Assembly: GCA_016875255.1 (NCBI GenBank)
Contig: VGRU01000143.1
Coordinates: 1-9,432 of the forward strand
Origin: Deltaproteobacteria bacterium
GTDB taxonomy: Bacteria; Desulfobacterota; BSN033; UBA1163
Length of the DNA stretch: 9,432 nucleotides
Reading direction: 5' to 3'
Part shown: positions 6,445 to 9,432 of the stretch, in pieces
Layout: each line of letters starts with the position of its first letter
How positions within the stretch are numbered: position 1 is the stretch's first letter
Notes under the pieces: model-generated
What the model saw: the letters and a program-made list of their open reading frames with translations, nothing else
Databases searched by the model: none
What the model was told of the DNA's origin: nothing
Translations under genes and position numbers: made by a program

Positions 6445-7254
6445 TTACCTCTTCAACCCCAATACATCCTGCATATCATATAGGCCATTGGGCTGATTGA
6501 CGACCCAGAGGGCGGCCTTCACTGCTCCCCGCGCAAAGTTGTCCCGGCTGTGAGCCCGGTGCGTGATCTCCAGCCGCTCACCGATCCCTCCGAAGAGGAC
6601 GGTATGCTCTCCTACGATATCTCCTGCCCGGACGACCTGCATACCGATCTCTTCTTTTGTCCTTTCGCCTATCATCCCCTTGCGGCCATAGACTCCCACC
6701 TGATCGAGATTGCGTCCAATGGCGCCGGCAATCAATTCCCCCAATTTGACCGCTGTCCCACTGGGGGAGTCCTTCTTCAGGCGATGATGGGCTTCGAGAA
6801 TTTCGATATCGTATTCCGGACCCAAGACCCGGGCAACATCCTGAACGACCCGGAACATCAGGTTCATCCCCACACTCATATTGGGAGCAAGGACACAACG
6901 GATGCTTTTTGAAAGCCCTCTGATCTTCTCCAACTGGTCCGGATTAAAACCGGTGGTCCCGATGACAATCGCAAGTCCGGTCTCTCTTGCATATTCCAAA
7001 CTTTCCAGGGAGGCGGAGGGGCTGCTGAAGTTGATGATGACGTCTCCTCCCTCCTTTTTCAACCCTCCGATCAGAGGGATACCCAACTTTCCTAAACCGA
7101 TCACCTCCCCGATATCCCTTCCGATGGACGGATGATCCGGTCTCTCAAATGCCCGATAAAGTTCAATCGAAGGCGTCTCCCTGATGATGTGGATAACCCG
7201 ATTCCCCATTTTGCCCGCTGCTCCGACGACAATTGCCTTTACGCTCTCTTTCAT
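6445..7254 (-). CDS. dapB: 4-hydroxy-tetrahydrodipicolinate reductase
   Basis: Reduces the DapA product (4-hydroxy-tetrahydrodipicolinate) with NAD(P)H to tetrahydrodipicolinate in diaminopimelate/lysine synthesis. From the ATG at 7254 it has 269 residues, the usual length. The Rossmann motif is GAAGKMG (11-17), followed by VIINFSSPSA (72-81), GTTGF (99-103), APNMSVGMN (123-131) and the catalytic signature EAHHRLKKDSPSGTA (154-168) with H156 and K160. GDIVGEHTVLF and ITHRAHSRDNFARGA in the C-terminal half are also typical. The start is set by GGAGG 7 nt upstream and by the ATGA overlap with the dapF stop; an in-frame GTG at 7272 would add six residues but lies upstream of that ribosome binding site. 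dapF and dapB are therefore translationally coupled. dapA is not adjacent. Confidence 0.96.
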   Translation of the reverse strand: MKESVKAIVVGAAGKMGNRVIHIIRETPSIELYRAFERPDHPSIGRDIGEVIGLGKLGIPLIGGLKKEGGDVIINFSSPSASLESLEYARETGLAIVIGTTGFNPDQLEKIRGLSKSIRCVLAPNMSVGMNLMFRVVQDVARVLGPEYDIEILEAHHRLKKDSPSGTAVKLGELIAGAIGRNLDQVGVYGRKGMIGERTKEEIGMQVVRAGDIVGEHTVLFGGIGERLEITHRAHSRDNFARGAVKAALWVVNQPNGLYDMQDVLGLKR

Positions 7255-8072
7255 TGGTAAGCCTCCTCCCACATCTCTGCTTCATAGATGATGTGAACCT
7301 CCCCTTCAAAAAAGACCCTCTTCACCTCTTGGCCATCGATCTCGAAGTGAACCGTTAAAACCTCGCCTCCGCGGGTCTTGACAGAGACCGGAGATTTCAC
7401 CATTCCTTTGAATGCAGCAATCAGGGCAGAGGCCACAGTCCCTGTGCCGCAGGCTAAGGTCTCATCCTCCACTCCCCGCTCATAGGTCCGTATGGATAAT
7501 TGAGAATCCTTCTCCAGTCTCACAAAGTTTGCATTCGTGCCTCCTGGAGCAAAATGGGGATGGTTTCGTATGGACCTTCCTAATTGGACAACATCGATGG
7601 CTTCAATATCTTCTACAAACTGGATGGCATGGGGAACGCCAGTGTTGATGCTTGAAAGCGTCTGTTTCTTCCCGTCGATGAGAAGGGATTCATCGAGTTT
7701 CAGGCTGTGGGGTTTGGTCATCTCCAGTTTGACTGTCTTCCCGTTTACCCGGGCAGAAAGGGTTCCGGCGAGGGTTTCAAAAGTTAATGCTGGCCCTGTA
7801 ATTCCCTTCAAGTTTGCGAAGCGGGCGACACACCGTCCTCCGTTTCCGCACATCTCCGCCTCGCTTCCATCGGCATTGAAAAATCGCCATTTAAAATCGG
7901 CCTTCGCTGAGTTTTCAATGAAAATGAGACCATCCGCGCCAACGGAGATTCTTCTCCGGCAGACCTTCCGGGCAAACTCGGCCATTCGATCTACATCGAT
8001 GAAAGGCTTTCGATGGTCGATGAGGATAAAGTCGTTTCCGCTCCCGCTCATCTTCATGAAAGGAATCTTCAC
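7251..8072 (-). CDS. dapF: Diaminopimelate epimerase
   Basis: Interconverts LL- and meso-diaminopimelate without a cofactor, supplying the lysine precursor and the peptidoglycan cross-linking residue. The 273-residue protein has the N-terminal signature MKMSGSGNDF (6-15), GADGLIF (45-51), and the two active-site cysteines: C75 in EAEMCGNGGRCVARF and C208 in LACGTGTVASAL. NTGVPHAIQF (143-152) and GTNANFV (178-184) also match the family. The start is a GTG at 8072, supported by GGAGG 5 nt upstream; an ATG five codons further in (8057) is possible because many family members begin close to that point. The stop overlaps the dapB start as ATGA. A 233-bp repeat-filled gap separates it from lysA upstream. 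Confidence 0.96.
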   Translation of the reverse strand: MKIPFMKMSGSGNDFILIDHRKPFIDVDRMAEFARKVCRRRISVGADGLIFIENSAKADFKWRFFNADGSEAEMCGNGGRCVARFANLKGITGPALTFETLAGTLSARVNGKTVKLEMTKPHSLKLDESLLIDGKKQTLSSINTGVPHAIQFVEDIEAIDVVQLGRSIRNHPHFAPGGTNANFVRLEKDSQLSIRTYERGVEDETLACGTGTVASALIAAFKGMVKSPVSVKTRGGEVLTVHFEIDGQEVKRVFFEGEVHIIYEAEMWEEAYQ

Positions 8073-8090
8073 CGAAACCTCCGGTTTTGC

Positions 8091-8118
8091 AAATCCGAAA
8101 TCCGAATATCGAATCTCG
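8091..8118 (+). repeat. Four in-register heptamers upstream of dapF
   Basis: AAATCCG, AAATCCG, AATATCG and AATCTCG follow one another without gaps. They share the AA.NNCG scaffold with the AAT[A/C]ACC units in the other large gap. The array begins 18 bp before the dapF start codon, just outside its ribosome binding site. Confidence 0.75.
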
Positions 8119-8134
8119 AAACAAAGTTTAACGG

Positions 8135-8272
8135 TTATCAGAATATCAGGTTATCAGATAGTAGGTATCAGGGTATCCGGGTATCGGGTTAATAATTATC
8201 TTGTCTTCCCTTATCCTGATATCCTATTTACCTGGTATCCTGCTTCCTGATTTCCTGGTGCCCTGATTCCCG
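8135..8272. repeat. Two inverted arms of an 8-bp periodic repeat (TATCAGGN / NCCTGATA)
   Basis: In the left arm TATC occurs at 8136, 8144, 8152, 8166, 8174 and 8182, with a degenerate unit at 8159, giving steps of 8, 8, 7, 7, 8 and 8 bp. In the right arm CCT occurs at 8215, 8223, 8231, 8239, 8246, 8254 and 8262, mostly as CCTGNT, giving steps of 8, 8, 8, 7, 8 and 8. The right-arm unit is the reverse complement of the left-arm unit, so the region is an imperfect long inverted repeat around an A+T-rich centre (8189-8210). No coding frame is credible here. Confidence 0.75.
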
Positions 8273-8286
8273 ATTAAGGAACATTT

Positions 8287-8307
8287 AGGATTTCGTGCTT
8301 CGAATTT
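8287..8307 (-). repeat. Inverted heptamers running into the lysA stop codon
   Basis: AGGATTT (8287-8293), CGTGCTT (8294-8300) and CGAATTT (8301-8307) are, on the - strand, AAATTCG, AAGCACG and AAATCCT. They match the heptamers at 8091-8118 in opposite orientation, and AAGCACG is close to AAGCACC in the other gap. The outermost unit overlaps the lysA stop codon (8306-8308). Confidence 0.65.
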
Positions 8308-9432
8308 ATTGTCTTAAGAAGTCGGGAATCTCTTCTCCCCGAATGAGATCCTCATAATCTTCTCTTTTCCGGATCACATGGATCTCGTCATCCCGGACGA
8401 GGACTTCTGCCACACGGGGCCTGGAGTTATAGTTTGTAGCCATTGAGAATCCATAGGCCCCTGCGCTCATCACGGTGATCAACTCGCCGGGATTAGGCCT
8501 TGGCATCTTCCTTCCCTTGGCCAGGAAATCGGCCGACTCGCAGATAGGGCCCACCACATCGGCCACGATCTCTTCTCTTGCCTCCTCCCTGACCGGAAGG
8601 ATCTGATGAAAGGAGCCATAATAACTGGGACGAACCAGATCGTTCATTGCCGCATCCACAATGATGAAACGTTTCTCCTCATTCTCCTTGGTGTAGAGCA
8701 CTCTCGAGACCAGAATGCCGGCATTTCCAACGATCACCCTGCCCGGTTCCAGGATGAGGGTGCAATTGAAACTTCGAATCTCCTCAAGGATGTTAGAGGC
8801 GTATTCATAGGGATGAGGAGGCTCTTCATCGTTGTAGGTGATGCCCAACCCGCCCCCCAAGTCGAGGTAGCGAATCTCCATCCCTTCCATTCTTAACTGA
8901 TCAACCAGGCTCTTCAGCCTCTTCAGTGCCTCCACAAAGGGGTCCACATCAACCAACTGAGATCCAAGATGGCAGTCAATCCCCATAACCTTCAGGTTCG
9001 GCAATTCGGAGGAAAGACGGTAGGCCATGGGCGCCCTGAGAATGTCGATCCCAAATTTATTCTGCTTCATCCCTGTGGTGATATAGGGATGTGTTTTTGC
9101 ATCGATATCCGGATTGACACGGATCGAGATGGGGGCTTTCTTATTCATCCTGCCGGCCACTTCATTGATTGTCCGGAGTTCCATGGAGGACTCGACATTA
9201 AACATGAGGATGCCGGCCTTCAGCCCATACTCAATCTCATCCTCCTTCTTCCCGACTCCTGAAAAAACGATCTTCTGCGGGTCTGCGCCAGCCTTAAGAG
9301 CCCGGTAGAGCTCTCCTCCGGAGACCACATCAACCCCCCCGCCGAGGTTAACAAAGAGCCGGATGAGCGCCAGGTTTGAGTTGGCTTTCATCGAATAACA
9401 GACAAGGTGGGGAATCCCTTCGAAGGCTTCAT
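8306..9432 (-). CDS. lysA: Diaminopimelate decarboxylase, 5' end outside the window
   Basis: Decarboxylates meso-diaminopimelate to L-lysine, the final step; a PLP enzyme with an alanine-racemase-like barrel (fold type III). 374 codons are visible. The frame stays open to the right edge, so the ATG at 9391 is internal: the 13 codons before it read EAFEGIPHLVCYS, the normal family sequence, and about 40 N-terminal residues are missing. In the visible fragment the PLP lysine is K15 in YSMKANSN, followed by VVSGGEL, HLGSQ (154-158), LDLGGGLGITY with GGGLG at 192-196, EPGR (228-231), the active-site CESAD (297-301) and GAYGFSMATNYN (324-335). The related carboxynorspermidine and arginine decarboxylases are less likely given this CESAD/GAYG pattern and the downstream dapF-dapB. 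The stop codon lies within a repeat unit. Confidence 0.95.
   Translation of the reverse strand, partial: EAFEGIPHLVCYSMKANSNLALIRLFVNLGGGVDVVSGGELYRALKAGADPQKIVFSGVGKKEDEIEYGLKAGILMFNVESSMELRTINEVAGRMNKKAPISIRVNPDIDAKTHPYITTGMKQNKFGIDILRAPMAYRLSSELPNLKVMGIDCHLGSQLVDVDPFVEALKRLKSLVDQLRMEGMEIRYLDLGGGLGITYNDEEPPHPYEYASNILEEIRSFNCTLILEPGRVIVGNAGILVSRVLYTKENEEKRFIIVDAAMNDLVRPSYYGSFHQILPVREEAREEIVADVVGPICESADFLAKGRKMPRPNPGELITVMSAGAYGFSMATNYNSRPRVAEVLVRDDEIHVIRKREDYEDLIRGEEIPDFLRQ

Noticed and set aside
7252..7272. GTG at 7272 as the dapB start
   Set aside because: The GGAGG ribosome binding site lies between it and the ATG at 7254. The ATG also gives the typical N-terminus and an ATGA overlap with dapF.
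7537..8250. 237-codon open frame on the + strand opposite dapF
   Set aside because: It lies antisense to dapF for most of its length, has no recognisable domain, and its tail runs through the periodic intergenic repeat. dapF has every family motif.
8091..8307. CRISPR array
   Set aside because: Repeats are 7-8 bp, degenerate and contiguous with no unique spacers, and no cas genes are in view.
9389..9391. ATG at 9391 as the lysA start
   Set aside because: It is the methionine of the PLP-lysine motif YSMKANSN. The upstream codons to the window edge continue the family sequence.

Overview
The window looks like chromosomal core-metabolism DNA from a Gram-negative, probably anaerobic bacterium. 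A member of the Desulfobacterota (former Deltaproteobacteria) or a neighbouring lineage fits best. This is inferred from roughly 50% G+C, diaminopimelate lysine synthesis, haem precursor synthesis by the C5 route, an SDR-type threonine dehydrogenase, and intergenic DNA built of short periodic repeats and GC-rich palindromes. I see no marker gene that fixes the taxon.

Layout. Positions 1-217 are a non-coding leader with a plausible sigma-70 promoter, followed on the + strand by an ACT-domain aspartate kinase (218-1606). Everything else lies on the - strand and converges on it. In order of transcription (right to left) these genes are: lysA, whose 5' end is cut by the window edge (8306-9432); a 233-bp repeat-filled gap; dapF (7251-8072) and dapB (6445-7254), which overlap by ATGA; a 386-bp repeat- and hairpin-filled gap; a fumarylacetoacetate-hydrolase-family enzyme (5297-6058) and hemL (3999-5282), 14 bp apart; a 174-bp gap; and tdh (2865-3824) with kbl (1661-2860), 4 bp apart.

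How they work together. Aspartate kinase opens the aspartate family pathway. DapB, DapF and LysA carry out later steps to meso-diaminopimelate and lysine. Tdh and Kbl break threonine, another product of the aspartate family, into glycine and acetyl-CoA. HemL makes 5-aminolevulinate for tetrapyrroles. The FAH-family enzyme has no certain substrate. dapA is absent from between dapF and dapB, where related clusters often carry it.

I found no new protein system. The genes are ordinary and intact. The most unusual content is in the two larger gaps. Each is bounded by degenerate 7-bp tandem repeats pointing inward from both ends, begins at or within a few bases of the upstream gene's stop codon, and holds a different core: one has two perfect palindromes and two strong hairpins, the other has two inverted arms of an 8-bp periodic repeat. 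They look like members of one family of intergenic repeat elements.
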